From NCBI RefSeq assembly GCF_000425805.1, contig NZ_AUED01000001.1, positions 310,001 to 374,000 of the forward strand: 64,000 nucleotides of DNA. Reading direction: 5' to 3'. The notes beneath the pieces are model-generated. The model was not told the DNA's origin. It saw nothing but the letters and a program-made list of their open reading frames with translations, and did not search any database. Positions 1 through 7,834 of this stretch are shown here, one piece after another; position 1 is the first letter of the stretch; each line of letters opens with the position of its first letter. Both the position numbers and the translations under genes were made by a program. The stretch comes from Pseudomonas vranovensis DSM 16006. Lineage in GTDB: Bacteria; Pseudomonadota; Gammaproteobacteria; Pseudomonadales; Pseudomonadaceae.

Positions 1-133
1 TGCGTTGCGGGGTCAGTCGCTCGGCGCCGATCCAGCCGGCGGCGTAAGCAAAGGCTGCGCCGAGGGCCGCCAGCCCGACACCGATGGCTGCCAGGCGCAA
101 GGCGCGAGGTGTACCGCGTAACGGTGTGTTCAT
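1..133 (-). CDS. Catalase-family peroxidase, N-terminal part (cut by window edge)
   Basis: Only the first 44 codons are present; the gene runs off the left end. The start ATG is the complement of 131-133. The peptide opens MNTPLRGTPRALRLAA, followed by a hydrophobic stretch and then GWIGAERLTPQR. A short membrane or signal anchor followed by 'RLTPQR' is what periplasmic catalase-family (SrpA-like) haem peroxidases carry at their N-terminus. Its position divergent from an ECF sigma/anti-sigma pair agrees with known layouts in which such a pair controls a catalase-like enzyme. The haem-binding and catalytic residues lie outside the window, so the family call rests on the N-terminus and context. 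Confidence 0.65.
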   Translation of the reverse strand, partial: MNTPLRGTPRALRLAAIGVGLAALGAAFAYAAGWIGAERLTPQR

Positions 134-166
134 GGGAACAATCCGGGTCAATGAATGAGCCGGTAC

Positions 167-191
167 GACGTTGGGGGCGGGGATTTATTCC
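167..191 (-). promoter_or_regulatory. Putative ECF sigma promoter for the catalase-like gene
   Basis: On the minus strand GGAATA (complement of 186-191) is followed after exactly 15 nt by CGTC (complement of 167-170). This is the form of an ECF -35/-10 pair. It mirrors the plus-strand copy at 200-224, and the two -35 boxes form an 8-bp inverted repeat (TTTATTCC/GGAATAAA). Confidence 0.55.
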
Positions 192-199
192 GGCGCCAG

Positions 200-224
200 G
201 GAATAAATTGCTTTCTCCGGCGTC
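200..224 (+). promoter_or_regulatory. Putative ECF sigma promoter (autoregulatory)
   Basis: GGAATA at 200-205 and CGTC at 221-224 with a 15-nt spacer, directed at the sigma factor gene. Element and spacer match the divergent minus-strand copy, which suggests that the encoded sigma factor drives both its own operon and the peroxidase gene. Confidence 0.55.
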
Positions 225-239
225 TTTCTTGAAATTTTA

Positions 240-272
240 TCGCGGGGCAAGTCGCACCGCCGCACCTACAGG
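240..272. repeat. REP element (variant)
   Basis: TCGCGGGGCAAGTCGCACC followed by GCCGCACCTACAGG is a variant of the Pseudomonas REP (core CGCGGGGCAAG...CTAC). It sits between the ECF promoter and the sigma gene, so it would be in the 5' leader of that mRNA. Confidence 0.6.
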
Positions 273-286
273 CCAAGGCTCAGCAC

Positions 287-796
287 ATGAACGACCTGGA
301 CGACGACCAACTGCGCGAGATGCTCGAGAGGCTGCGCCGCTTTGCCTTGTGGCTGACCCGTGAAGCCAGCAGCGCCGACGACCTGGTTCAGGCCACGGTC
401 GAGCGCGCCTTGACCCATCGTGGCCAGCAACGTGAGGACGGCAGCCTCAGGGCCTGGCTGTTCTCGATCCTGTATCGGCAATTCATCGATGGCAAGCGCC
501 GGGAACGTCGTCATGCCCGCTGGCTGGCCTGGTTCGGGCGGGGGGAGGAGGCGGGCAATGCCACCGAAGACATCGTCCTGGCCCAGTCGGGCCTCGCCGC
601 CTTCGCTCGCCTGCCCACCGAGCAGCGGGCCTTGCTGCTGTTGATCAGCGTCGAGGGGCTGAGCTACAAGGAGGCTGCCCAGGCGTTGCAGGTGCCCATC
701 GGTACGGTGATGTCGCGATTGTCGCGGGCGCGCACGGCGTTGCGCGAACTGGCCGAGGGCAATACACCGCCCCCGGCGTTGCGGAGGTTGAAATGA
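287..796 (+). CDS. ECF RNA polymerase sigma factor
   Basis: A 169-residue sigma-70 family protein of the short ECF type. Region 2 lies at about residues 10-75, with the ASSADDLVQATVERAL core that binds polymerase and reads -10. Region 4 lies at about 105-160, with a helix-turn-helix around LSYKEAAQALQVPIGTVMSR that reads -35. The ATG at 287 has AAGG a few bases upstream and gives a complete region 2. The next gene, overlapping by 4 bp, is its anti-sigma factor. A likely self-recognised promoter lies at 200-224. By context it responds to a stress that requires the divergent catalase-like peroxidase; the inducer cannot be told from sequence. Confidence 0.88.
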   Translation: MNDLDDDQLREMLERLRRFALWLTREASSADDLVQATVERALTHRGQQREDGSLRAWLFSILYRQFIDGKRRERRHARWLAWFGRGEEAGNATEDIVLAQSGLAAFARLPTEQRALLLLISVEGLSYKEAAQALQVPIGTVMSRLSRARTALRELAEGNTPPPALRRLK

Positions 797-1545
797 GTCA
801 GTTGATCCCTTCTGAAGAAGAGTTGCATGCCTATGTCGACGAGCGCCTGGACCGCGAGCGTCGGCGCACCGTGGAGCGTTACCTGGCGGCCAACCCCGAG
901 CAGGCGGCCCGGGTCGAAGGCTGGCGCAACGATGCCCGGCACTTGCGCGTAGCCTTGTCCGGTCTTGCCGGGCGAGCCCCCAACCCGCGACTGGAACCTG
1001 CGGCGATTCGTCGTGAACTGCGCCGCAAGCGCCAGCGGCGTTGGGCCAATGCCGCTGTCTTGCTGGTGACGCTGGGGATTGGCGGCTTGGGCGGTTGGCA
1101 CGTACGCGAGTCGAGCCTGCTGGCTGGCAACCCGCCCATGGCCGATGCCGTGCAGGCGCACCGGTTGTTCGCCGGTGCCAGCGCCCTGGATCTCAGCGCC
1201 CGCGACCCGGCTCGCCTGCAGGCCTGGCTGGGCGAGCATTTCAAGCACGTCGGCAACCTGCCGGATTTTTCCGTCTATGGCTTCACCCCGTTAGGGGCAC
1301 GGCTGTTGAGCAACGAGCAGGGCCCGGCCGCCTTGCTGGTGTTTGAAGATGCCCACGGCCAGCGGGTCAGCCTGTTTCTGCGTTCACCCGGCGAGCACTA
1401 TGGGCGCATGCCCAGCGGCGAGCGCATCGACGGACAACTGCAGGCTCGCTATTGGTCCCAGGGTGACTACAACTACGCGTTGATCAGCGCGGCCTCCGAC
1501 AGCCGGGGCGCAGCGCTGCGCAATGCACTGGGTGTCGCCTTGTAG
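793..1545 (+). CDS. Anti-sigma factor, membrane anchored
   Basis: A 250-residue protein whose start overlaps the sigma gene stop (ATGA), so the two are translationally coupled. The N-terminal part (about 1-75; SEEELHAYVDERLD) is the helical sigma-binding region. A transmembrane segment follows at about 82-100 (ANAAVLLVTLGIGG), then a periplasmic region of about 145 residues. The fold type is that of RseA/ChrR-like N-terminal anti-sigma domains, but no Cys-x-x-Cys is present, so it is not a zinc/redox-switch (ZAS) version. The periplasmic part has a Tyr-rich end (ARYWSQGDYNYALIS) typical of this family in Pseudomonas. Function inferred from operon position and topology. Confidence 0.82.
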   Translation: MSQLIPSEEELHAYVDERLDRERRRTVERYLAANPEQAARVEGWRNDARHLRVALSGLAGRAPNPRLEPAAIRRELRRKRQRRWANAAVLLVTLGIGGLGGWHVRESSLLAGNPPMADAVQAHRLFAGASALDLSARDPARLQAWLGEHFKHVGNLPDFSVYGFTPLGARLLSNEQGPAALLVFEDAHGQRVSLFLRSPGEHYGRMPSGERIDGQLQARYWSQGDYNYALISAASDSRGAALRNALGVAL

Positions 1546-1622
1546 CCGGTCTGTCATTGCGGGCGTAAGCTCAGGAGTGTTTGGCTTGGCAAATCGAGCC
1601 ACTACGAGCGAGGTAAGCCGAA

Positions 1623-1958
1623 ATGAAGCGCAAGCAAGGTTTGGTGGCGGCGGTGGTGTTGCTGCTGGCCGGCCAAAACGCGCTGGCCTCGGCACCAGAA
1701 GTGAAGGATGCGCGTCTGGTTGCCCATGAGCAGGCAGTGCAGGCCTATGCAGCAAGCATCGGAAAACCCGTCCCGGTTGTTCAGGACTATCGCGTTGGCA
1801 CTTCCATGGATGTAGCCCGCTTGATCGAGCAGACCCCACAGGCCCGCGGCTGTGAAGCGGCGCCGATGCTGATTACCTACGAAGACACGAGCGGGCAACT
1901 GGTGACAGTGCGTTATCGGCTGGAGGGGCAGTGCGCGCGGTTTCAGTCCACGCGGTAA
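1623..1958 (+). CDS. DUF2790 secreted protein
   Basis: A 111-residue protein with a clear signal peptide (about 1-23, ending NALAS). The C-terminal region YRVGTSMDVARLI...APMLITYEDTSGQ...YRLEGQC matches the DUF2790 pattern, a small periplasmic family that is abundant in Pseudomonas and has no known function. A Cys pair (one before APMLITY, one near the C-terminus) could form a disulfide. GAGG lies 8 nt before the ATG. Homologues are often linked to copper or stress regulation, but nothing here proves that. Confidence 0.75.
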   Translation: MKRKQGLVAAVVLLLAGQNALASAPEVKDARLVAHEQAVQAYAASIGKPVPVVQDYRVGTSMDVARLIEQTPQARGCEAAPMLITYEDTSGQLVTVRYRLEGQCARFQSTR

Positions 1959-2045
1959 AGGTGGCGCACACATGCAGAAAGTGCTGGCCGATCAGGTGAT
2001 GGCCAATTAGCATCTGCGGCTTTATTCGTGCCACAGGGGTTGGTC

Positions 2046-2798
2046 ATGAACGTGGCAGGGAGCACACAGGCCAGCCGTCGCACCATGCTCAAGTACGGGC
2101 TGGCCTTGGCCGTTGCGGTGCCGGGCAGTGGGTTGCTGGGCTGGCAATTGCCGCTGGCCGCATGGAGCGCCGATCTGCGCACGACGGTTGGTGAGCGACG
2201 CGGTGTGCGCCTGGCAGATGGCAGCGTGCTGCAATTGAACACCGCGACGGCAGTGAACCTGGACCTCGCTCAGCATTGCGTAAGGCTGATCGAGGGCGAG
2301 CTTGCCCTGAGCGTCAACCATGCGCGCCCCTTGCATGTCGACTTCGGGCCGGCTCGGGTAACGGTGGGCCAGGCGCAGGTCAGCGTGCGTTGCGATGACA
2401 GGGTTTGCCGGCTGTCCGTGCTGTACGGCACGGTGCAGGTGCAGATAAAGCACGGAATGGCGCTGGCGCTGCATTACGGTGACCAGTTGACGGTGTATGC
2501 CGATGGCAGTGGCGCCATGGGGCGTCTTGACCCGCACGCACCGGATTGGCGTGACGGTGTGCTGAATGTCACGGATGTGCCACTGGGCGAGTTTCTGCGC
2601 GAGGTCTCACGCTATCGTCCGGGGGTTTTGCGGTGGGAGCCGGCGCTTGAATCGCATACGGTCAGTGGCACGTTCCCGCTGCATGACACCGATTCGATCC
2701 TTGCTTACCTGGCCGCCAATTTTCCGGTCACTGTACAAGCTCGCAGTCGTTACTGGGTCACGCTGGTATCGCGGGGCAAGCCCGCTCCTACCGGGTAG
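2046..2798 (+). CDS. FecR-like protein lacking the N-terminal sigma-binding domain
   Basis: About 250 residues. It starts almost directly at a twin-arginine/transmembrane-like segment (RRTMLKYGLALAVAVPG). It then shows the FecR domain (RTTVGERRGVRLADGSVLQLN, about 43-140) and the C-terminal FecR secretin-like domain (GVLNVTDVPLGEFLREVSR onward). The usual N-terminal cytoplasmic domain of about 80 residues (DUF4880), which contacts the sigma factor, is absent, and no sigma gene or receptor is adjacent. ATG 2046 is chosen over GTG 2028 because AGGGG lies 6-7 nt upstream. The last codons (RGKPAPTG) are read from a REP element. It may be a decayed FecR or a sensor with another role. Confidence 0.7.
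   Translation: MNVAGSTQASRRTMLKYGLALAVAVPGSGLLGWQLPLAAWSADLRTTVGERRGVRLADGSVLQLNTATAVNLDLAQHCVRLIEGELALSVNHARPLHVDFGPARVTVGQAQVSVRCDDRVCRLSVLYGTVQVQIKHGMALALHYGDQLTVYADGSGAMGRLDPHAPDWRDGVLNVTDVPLGEFLREVSRYRPGVLRWEPALESHTVSGTFPLHDTDSILAYLAANFPVTVQARSRYWVTLVSRGKPAPTG
2769..2794. repeat. REP element overlapping a gene end
   Basis: TCGCGGGGCAAGCCCGCTCC followed by TACCGG is a full P. putida-type REP core. It lies inside the last codons of the FecR-like gene and has supplied its stop codon region. Confidence 0.8.
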
Positions 2799-2827
2799 GT
2801 GCGGACTTGTCCCGGTACACGCTGTAC

Positions 2828-3160
2828 TCAGGTGTTGTCTTTGACGGTCTTGCTGCTGCCATTGATTTTCACCGAGGCAATGCCCGCGTCGCGTGATTGC
2901 GCGGTGGCGTACAACTGGCTGGTGCCGATGACCTGATGATTGGCCGCCTTGAGGTTGAAGTGGAACTTGCCGTTGCTGGCCTCCTTTTTCTCATAGCGTT
3001 CGTCAGTGCCGCTATTGGCCTGGACCGAGGCGATGCCGCTTTCGGCAGAGGCCTTGGCTTTGTATAACTCACTGGTGAGGATGACTTCACCATTCCCGGC
3101 CTTGAGAACAAAGCGGTACTGGCCGTCACTGCTGGTGCCCAACTCGAACCAACCTGCCAT
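2828..3160 (-). CDS. YegP/DUF1508 family protein
   Basis: A 110-residue cytoplasmic protein made of two tandem DUF1508 repeats, about 4-50 (GWFELGTSSDGQYRFVLKAG...SELY) and 55-100 (KKEASNGKFHFNLKAANHQV...SQLY). Each repeat is a beta-strand/helix unit ending in 'GIASVxxN'. The ATG at 3160 is preferred over the upstream ATG at 3187 because AGGAGCTCCC stands directly before it and the product then begins MAGWFEL as in the family. Function unknown; YegP homologues are small single-domain proteins. Single gene with no operon partner. Confidence 0.85.
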   Translation of the reverse strand: MAGWFELGTSSDGQYRFVLKAGNGEVILTSELYKAKASAESGIASVQANSGTDERYEKKEASNGKFHFNLKAANHQVIGTSQLYATAQSRDAGIASVKINGSSKTVKDNT

Positions 3161-3368
3161 GGGAGCTCCTTGGAGTGTGTAGATCATTCAGGGGCTGCTA
3201 GCGTGCTTGCTTGCAGTGACGAGTCAGTATGGTGGGGTTTGTCGGGTTGTCCAACGTGACCAGTCGCGGGTAGCCGCTGCCGCCAGGCTGCAATTGGGCG
3301 CGAAGCGGTCATGTGCTTGCGACTGCAATGCCCTCGATCGCAGCCTGACGGCAGTAGCTACCGAGTGG

Positions 3369-3755
3369 TCATTCCATTCTTTCCACCCACCAGCACACCT
3401 TCGACCCTATATGCACATGCTTCTGCCGGGCAGGTTCAAAGGGCGTGTCCAGCGTTCCCAGGGCGATACTGATCCAGTCTGGAAAAGCGCCTGCCGCATC
3501 AGCCCAGAACAGGTTCGCGCCACAGCACGAGCAAAAGCTGCGGCTGACCGTCGGCGAAGAGTGGTACACGCGCACCAGCCCCTGCGGGTCCAGGCACGTC
3601 AGGTCGGCACCGGGCACACTGCCATAGGACGCGAAGGCCGCGCCATGGCCTTTGCGGCACTGGCTGCAATGGCAATGGCTGACGGCCTTGATCGGCGAGT
3701 CGATGTGGTAGGTAACGGCGCCGCACAAGCAACTGCCGTGGTAGAGCGCTTTCAT
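3369..3755 (-). CDS. GFA-family zinc-binding protein
   Basis: A 128-residue protein of the glutathione-dependent formaldehyde-activating enzyme (Gfa)/CENP-V domain family. The zinc ligands are visible: CLC (residues 9-11), CHCSQC (28-33) and CSCC around residue 75. The fold binds two zinc ions. Some members act on glutathione adducts, but for most, including this one, the substrate is unknown. The gene stands alone between a YegP-like gene and a secreted protein gene, both also on the minus strand. Confidence 0.85.
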   Translation of the reverse strand: MKALYHGSCLCGAVTYHIDSPIKAVSHCHCSQCRKGHGAAFASYGSVPGADLTCLDPQGLVRVYHSSPTVSRSFCSCCGANLFWADAAGAFPDWISIALGTLDTPFEPARQKHVHIGSKVCWWVERME

Positions 3756-3806
3756 CCATCGAGCGTCCGTGAAAAGTCCGTCGAGGATGATACACGCCCC
3801 GGGTGA

Positions 3807-4136
3807 CTACCGGCGTGCCACCGCGTGGTGGACGCACTGCTCGTAGTAGGTCTGCTTGATGGCCGCAGGCTTGAGACGTGACTGGCTGTTGTAGGTCTGC
3901 TCGGTGATGCCCATGGCGGTCATGCGCATCCAGGGTTTGGGGAATTTGCGCGCCTGTAGTCGTTTGCGCGCCGAGTACAAGGTCACCCCGGCAAGCTTCG
4001 ATTGTTGCGCGCCAGCGGCTATATCCGAACCCCAACTACACACATAGCGATCATTCTGGCCCAGTGCCTTGGCGTGCGAACCAAGGGACAACGTGGCAAG
4101 AAAAACGGTTGCGAGGGTCAATCCATAAGCCCGCAT
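3807..4136 (-). CDS. Hypothetical secreted protein
   Basis: A 109-residue protein with a signal peptide (MRAYGLTLATVFLATLSLGS, cleavage near SHA-KA). The mature part is basic, with two cysteines (YVCSWG and YEQCVHH) that could form a disulfide. I do not recognise the family. The pattern YVCSWGSDIAAGAQ...YYEQC looks like a small periplasmic protein typical of pseudomonads. Only its orientation is shared with the neighbouring genes. Confidence 0.6.
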   Translation of the reverse strand: MRAYGLTLATVFLATLSLGSHAKALGQNDRYVCSWGSDIAAGAQQSKLAGVTLYSARKRLQARKFPKPWMRMTAMGITEQTYNSQSRLKPAAIKQTYYEQCVHHAVARR

Positions 4137-4298
4137 GATGCCTACCTAAGCTATTGAAAGGAAAGCGAGTTTGCCAATGTGACAGAGGGCAGGGGGCCAC
4201 CAGTAAGGCGTTTTTTTCAGACGGTTCTGAAGGAGGGGCCCGGCAAGTGTCACCATAATCCGGGGTTCGAAAAACAAAACCATAGTGGAGTCAACCCT

Positions 4299-5252
4299 AT
4301 GCGATCGAGCATGCGCCTGGGCCTTTTTGCTGCCGCAGCGGCCCTCACCGCCAGCAGTGCGGCATTCGCCGCTCCTACTTTCATCAATATCCTCACCGGC
4401 GGTACCAGCGGGGTGTACTACCCCATTGGTGTCGGCCTTTCGCAGGCCTATAGCGCAGGTATCGAGGGTTCCAGGACATCGGTGCAGGCCACCAAGGCGT
4501 CGGTTGAAAATCTCAATCTGCTGGAGGCAGGCCGTGGCGAATTGGCCCTGGCCCTGGCCGATTCGGTAGCCGATGCCTGGAACGGCGAAGAAGAAGCAGG
4601 CTTCAAGAAGCCGCTGAAAAAGCTGCGGGCGATTGCCAGTACCTACCCCAACTATATCCAGGTCGTTGCCAGTGAAGAGTCCGGCATCAAGACCCTGGAG
4701 GACCTCAAGGGCAAGCGCATTTCGGTAGGCGCGCCGAAATCGGGGACCGAGCTCAATGCCCGGGCCATTTTCAAGGCTGCCGGCCTCTCGTATGAAGACA
4801 TGGGCAAGGTTGAATATTTGCCTTACGCCGAGTCGGTCGAGTTGATCAAGAACCGCCAACTCGATGCCACCTTGCAGTCGGCGGGCCTGGGCATGGCGGC
4901 TATCCGCGACCTGGCCTCGACCATGAAGATCCGCTTCGTCGCCATTCCTGCTGATGTCGTCGCCAGCATCGGCAACTCGGCCTACCAGGCTAGCACCATC
5001 CCGGCCGGTACCTACGACGGTCAGGACACTGATGTGCCGACGGCGGCGGTGGCCAATATTCTCGTCAGCCAGGAGAAGGTCTCCGATGAACTGGCCTATC
5101 AGATGACCAGGTTGATGTTCGACAACCTCAATCGCCTGTCGACCGCACATTCTGTGGCCAAGGACATTTCGCTCGAGACAGCCACCCAGAACCTGCCTAT
5201 TCCCCTGCACCCCGGCGCCGAGCGCTACTTCAAAGAGCAAGGTGCTCTGTAA
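4299..5252 (+). CDS. TAXI-family TRAP transporter substrate-binding protein
   Basis: A 317-residue periplasmic solute receptor. Signal peptide about 1-25 (MRSSMRLGLFAAAAALTASS..AFA). The mature protein starts with FINILTGGTSGVYYPIGVGL, the signature of TAXI (TRAP-associated extracytoplasmic immunogenic) binding proteins, with the further family blocks GELALALADSVADAW and LKGKRISVGAPKSGTE. ATG 4299 is chosen over an upstream in-frame ATG at 4179 because the signal peptide begins there and GGAG is just upstream. The fused permease and a DUF1850 protein follow. Substrates of such systems are organic acids such as glutamate or other dicarboxylates; the ligand here cannot be read from sequence. 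Confidence 0.92.
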   Translation: MRSSMRLGLFAAAAALTASSAAFAAPTFINILTGGTSGVYYPIGVGLSQAYSAGIEGSRTSVQATKASVENLNLLEAGRGELALALADSVADAWNGEEEAGFKKPLKKLRAIASTYPNYIQVVASEESGIKTLEDLKGKRISVGAPKSGTELNARAIFKAAGLSYEDMGKVEYLPYAESVELIKNRQLDATLQSAGLGMAAIRDLASTMKIRFVAIPADVVASIGNSAYQASTIPAGTYDGQDTDVPTAAVANILVSQEKVSDELAYQMTRLMFDNLNRLSTAHSVAKDISLETATQNLPIPLHPGAERYFKEQGAL

Positions 5253-5270
5253 GCCATCGCGTATTCGCTG

Positions 5271-5297
5271 GTCGGGCCTGGTCATGCCAGGTCCGAC
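5271..5297 (+). other. Intercistronic RNA hairpin
   Basis: An 11-bp arm GTCGGGCCTGG (5271-5281) pairs with CCAGGTCCGAC (5287-5297) around the loop TCATG, with one G-U pair in RNA. It sits between the binding protein and permease genes. Such hairpins often stabilise the upstream message or reduce read-through, giving more binding protein than permease. Confidence 0.5.
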
Positions 5298-5332
5298 TTG
5301 TTGCACGTTTGTGATCACCGAGGTACTGATCC

Positions 5333-7357
5333 ATGAGTGAACAACCACAAGGCCTGACGGCCGGCGTTGGCAATTGGCCAAAGGCGCTGTTTATCGTCGC
5401 CTTGGCCTTTACCACCTTCCAGATAATTACCGCAGCCTTCCACCCGTTCTCAAGCCAGGTGCAGCGTGCCGGGCACGTGGGCTTTTTGCTGATGCTGGTG
5501 TTCCTCAGCTACCCGGCACTCGGCAAGGCCCGTCCGTACCAGCCCCTGGCCTGGTTGCTGGGCCTGCTGGGCCTGGGCACGGCGTTGTACCAGTGGTGGT
5601 TCGAGGGCGATCTGATCCAGCGTTCGGGTGACTTGTCCCAGGCCGACATGGTGATTGGGCTGATCCTGATCGTCATGGTCTTCGAGGCCGCACGACGGGT
5701 CATGGGCAGTGCCTTGCCGATCATCTGTGGCCTGTTCCTTGCCTACGGACTGTTCGGTGAATACCTGCCGGGCGACCTGGCGCATCGTGGCTACGGCCTG
5801 GACCAGATCGTCAACCAGTTGTCGTTTGGTACCGAAGGGCTGTACGGCACTCCGACCTATGTATCGGCCAGCTACATTTTCCTGTTCATCCTGTTCGGTG
5901 CCTTTCTCGAGCAGGCCGGCATGATCAAGCTGTTCACCGACTTCTCCATGGGCCTGTTCGGCCACAAGGTAGGTGGCCCGGCCAAGGTCTCGGTCGTGTC
6001 CTCGGCACTGATGGGCACCATCACCGGTTCCGGGGTGGCCAACGTGGTCACCACCGGACAGTTCACCATTCCGTTGATGAAGCGCTCCGGGTACAAGCCG
6101 GCCTTTGCCGGTGGCGTGGAAGCCACCGCCAGCATGGGCAGCCAGATGATGCCGCCAGTGATGGGCGCAGTGGCGTTCATCATGGCCGAGACCATCAACG
6201 TGCCGTACATCGAAGTCGCCAAGGCGGCGCTGATTCCGGCGTTGCTGTTTTTCGGCTCGGTGTTCTGGATGGTTCACCTTTCGGCCAAGCAGGCCGACCT
6301 TCAGGGCTTGCCCAAAGACCAGTGCCCCAATGCCTGGGCTGCGGTGCGCGAGCGTTGGTACCTGCTGATTCCATTGTTCGTGCTCGTGTACCTGTTGTTC
6401 TCCGGCCGCACGCCGTTGTTCTCAGGCATGGTCGGCCTTGCCCTGACGGCAATCGTCATTCTCGGCTCGGCACTGATTCTCAAGGTGTCCAGCACCGGCT
6501 TGCGGGTGGCATTCTGGATCGCGCTGGGGGTGCTGTGTGCCGGATTCTTCCAGTTGGGCATCAGTGTGATCTTTGCCGTGATCGCTGCCCTGGTGGCGGT
6601 CTGCTGGTTCATCAAGGGCGGGCGCGATACCTTGCGGGTCTGTCTCAATGCGCTGGTGGAAGGCGCTCGTCATGCCGTACCAGTGGGTATCGCCTGTGCG
6701 CTGGTCGGGGTGATCATCGGCATCGTCAGCCTGACCGGCATTGCCACCACCTTTGCGGGCTACATCCTGGCTATCGGCGAGGACAGCTTGCTGTTGTCTC
6801 TGGTGCTGACCATGCTCACCTGCCTGGTATTGGGCATGGGCATCCCGACCATCCCCAACTACATCATCACCAGTTCCATCGCCGCGCCGGCATTGATGGA
6901 ACTGGGTGTTCCGCTGATCGTTTCGCACATGTTCGTGTTCTACTTCGGCATTCTCGCCGACCTCACGCCGCCGGTGGCACTGGCCTGCTTTGCCGCCGCG
7001 CCGATCGCCCGGGCGTCGGGCCTGAAGATCAGCCTGTGGGCGGTACGCATCGCCGCTGCCGGTTTCGTGGTGCCGTTCATGGCGGTCTACGACTCGGCGC
7101 TGATGCTGCAGGGTGACAGTGTGTGGGCGAGTGTCTACATGGTGTTCAAGGCAGCGTTTGCCATTGGGCTGTGGGGCGCGGCGTCGATCGGCTACCTGAG
7201 AGGGCATCTGACCTGGTGGGAGCGTGTAATGGCACTGCTCGTGGGCGGCCTGCTGATTCTGGCGGTGCCGATGACCGATGAGGTGGGCTTTGCCTTGGGC
7301 CTGCTGTTGCTCGGCCAGCACCTGTGGCGTACCCGCAGGGCTGTGGCGCTGGCGTGA
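5333..7357 (+). CDS. TRAP transporter fused permease (DctQM type)
   Basis: A 674-residue inner-membrane protein with about 16-18 predicted helices. The first four (to about residue 130) form the small DctQ-like subunit and the rest the 12-helix DctM-like subunit. The central part has the DctM blocks SALMGTITGSGVANVVTTGQF and EATASMGSQMMPPVMGA (about 220-280), which form the transport core, and LGMGIPTIPNYIITS in the second half. The Na+-driven TRAP complex works with the binding protein encoded 80 nt upstream. The stop overlaps the next start (GTGA). Confidence 0.93.
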   Translation: MSEQPQGLTAGVGNWPKALFIVALAFTTFQIITAAFHPFSSQVQRAGHVGFLLMLVFLSYPALGKARPYQPLAWLLGLLGLGTALYQWWFEGDLIQRSGDLSQADMVIGLILIVMVFEAARRVMGSALPIICGLFLAYGLFGEYLPGDLAHRGYGLDQIVNQLSFGTEGLYGTPTYVSASYIFLFILFGAFLEQAGMIKLFTDFSMGLFGHKVGGPAKVSVVSSALMGTITGSGVANVVTTGQFTIPLMKRSGYKPAFAGGVEATASMGSQMMPPVMGAVAFIMAETINVPYIEVAKAALIPALLFFGSVFWMVHLSAKQADLQGLPKDQCPNAWAAVRERWYLLIPLFVLVYLLFSGRTPLFSGMVGLALTAIVILGSALILKVSSTGLRVAFWIALGVLCAGFFQLGISVIFAVIAALVAVCWFIKGGRDTLRVCLNALVEGARHAVPVGIACALVGVIIGIVSLTGIATTFAGYILAIGEDSLLLSLVLTMLTCLVLGMGIPTIPNYIITSSIAAPALMELGVPLIVSHMFVFYFGILADLTPPVALACFAAAPIARASGLKISLWAVRIAAAGFVVPFMAVYDSALMLQGDSVWASVYMVFKAAFAIGLWGAASIGYLRGHLTWWERVMALLVGGLLILAVPMTDEVGFALGLLLLGQHLWRTRRAVALA

Positions 7358-7740
7358 TCGGATTGTGCATGGGGTTGGCCGGGGTGGTGTGGAGCCAGTT
7401 GTTGGTGGACGACTTCACCCTGGCCTGGAACCACAGCATCGAGAAGGTCCGCTGGGAGGAGGACTATCGCGTCGCGCCCTCGGGGTTGCTGCTCGGGGAA
7501 GCACGGGTGAAGGGCTCGGGCGCTGGCATGGAGATCCCCGACGATGCCCGCTTGCACGACGGCAGTTGGCATTACCAGCGCCAATTGCCGCCGTTGCAGC
7601 CCCTGCGCCTGGGGCGTACGCCCCAGGCCGGGGACTATCACCTGTGCATCGACGGCCGCTGCCTGGTCTTGAGCCATTGGCTGGGGCCGCCACAGGCGAG
7701 TCAGCCTGCGGTGGAGATGTGGAGCTGCGAGTTGGGCTGA
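7354..7740 (+). CDS. DUF1850 protein of the TAXI-TRAP operon
   Basis: A 128-residue protein starting at GTG 7354, which overlaps the permease stop (GTGA). A single N-terminal hydrophobic segment (IGLCMGLAGVVWSQLLV) is followed by a periplasmic domain with the DUF1850 pattern (WNHSIEKVRWEEDYRV...LLLGEARVKGSGAGME), then a C-terminal CIDGRC motif. Genes of this family regularly lie beside TAXI-type TRAP permeases. Role unproven; a third component or assembly factor is the simplest guess. An upstream in-frame GTG (7324) would give 10 more residues but lacks the coupling overlap. Confidence 0.8.
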   Translation: MIGLCMGLAGVVWSQLLVDDFTLAWNHSIEKVRWEEDYRVAPSGLLLGEARVKGSGAGMEIPDDARLHDGSWHYQRQLPPLQPLRLGRTPQAGDYHLCIDGRCLVLSHWLGPPQASQPAVEMWSCELG

Positions 7741-7796
7741 AGGGCAGGCGCCTATCGATTCAACGGTTGCCGGGCGACCGTAGTGTCGATACCATT

Positions 7797-7815
7797 CGGA
7801 ACAATTCTCACTTAC
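7797..7815. promoter_or_regulatory. Possible Fur box upstream of the FecI-type sigma gene
   Basis: CGGAACAATTCTCACTTAC (complement GTAAGTGAGAATTGTTCCG) resembles Pseudomonas Fur boxes of the TGAGAAT...TT type. It lies about 20 nt before the sigma gene start, where iron-starvation sigma genes normally carry one. It is a partial match only. Confidence 0.4.
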
Positions 7816-7834
7816 ATCTTTTCCAGGTGCGTCC

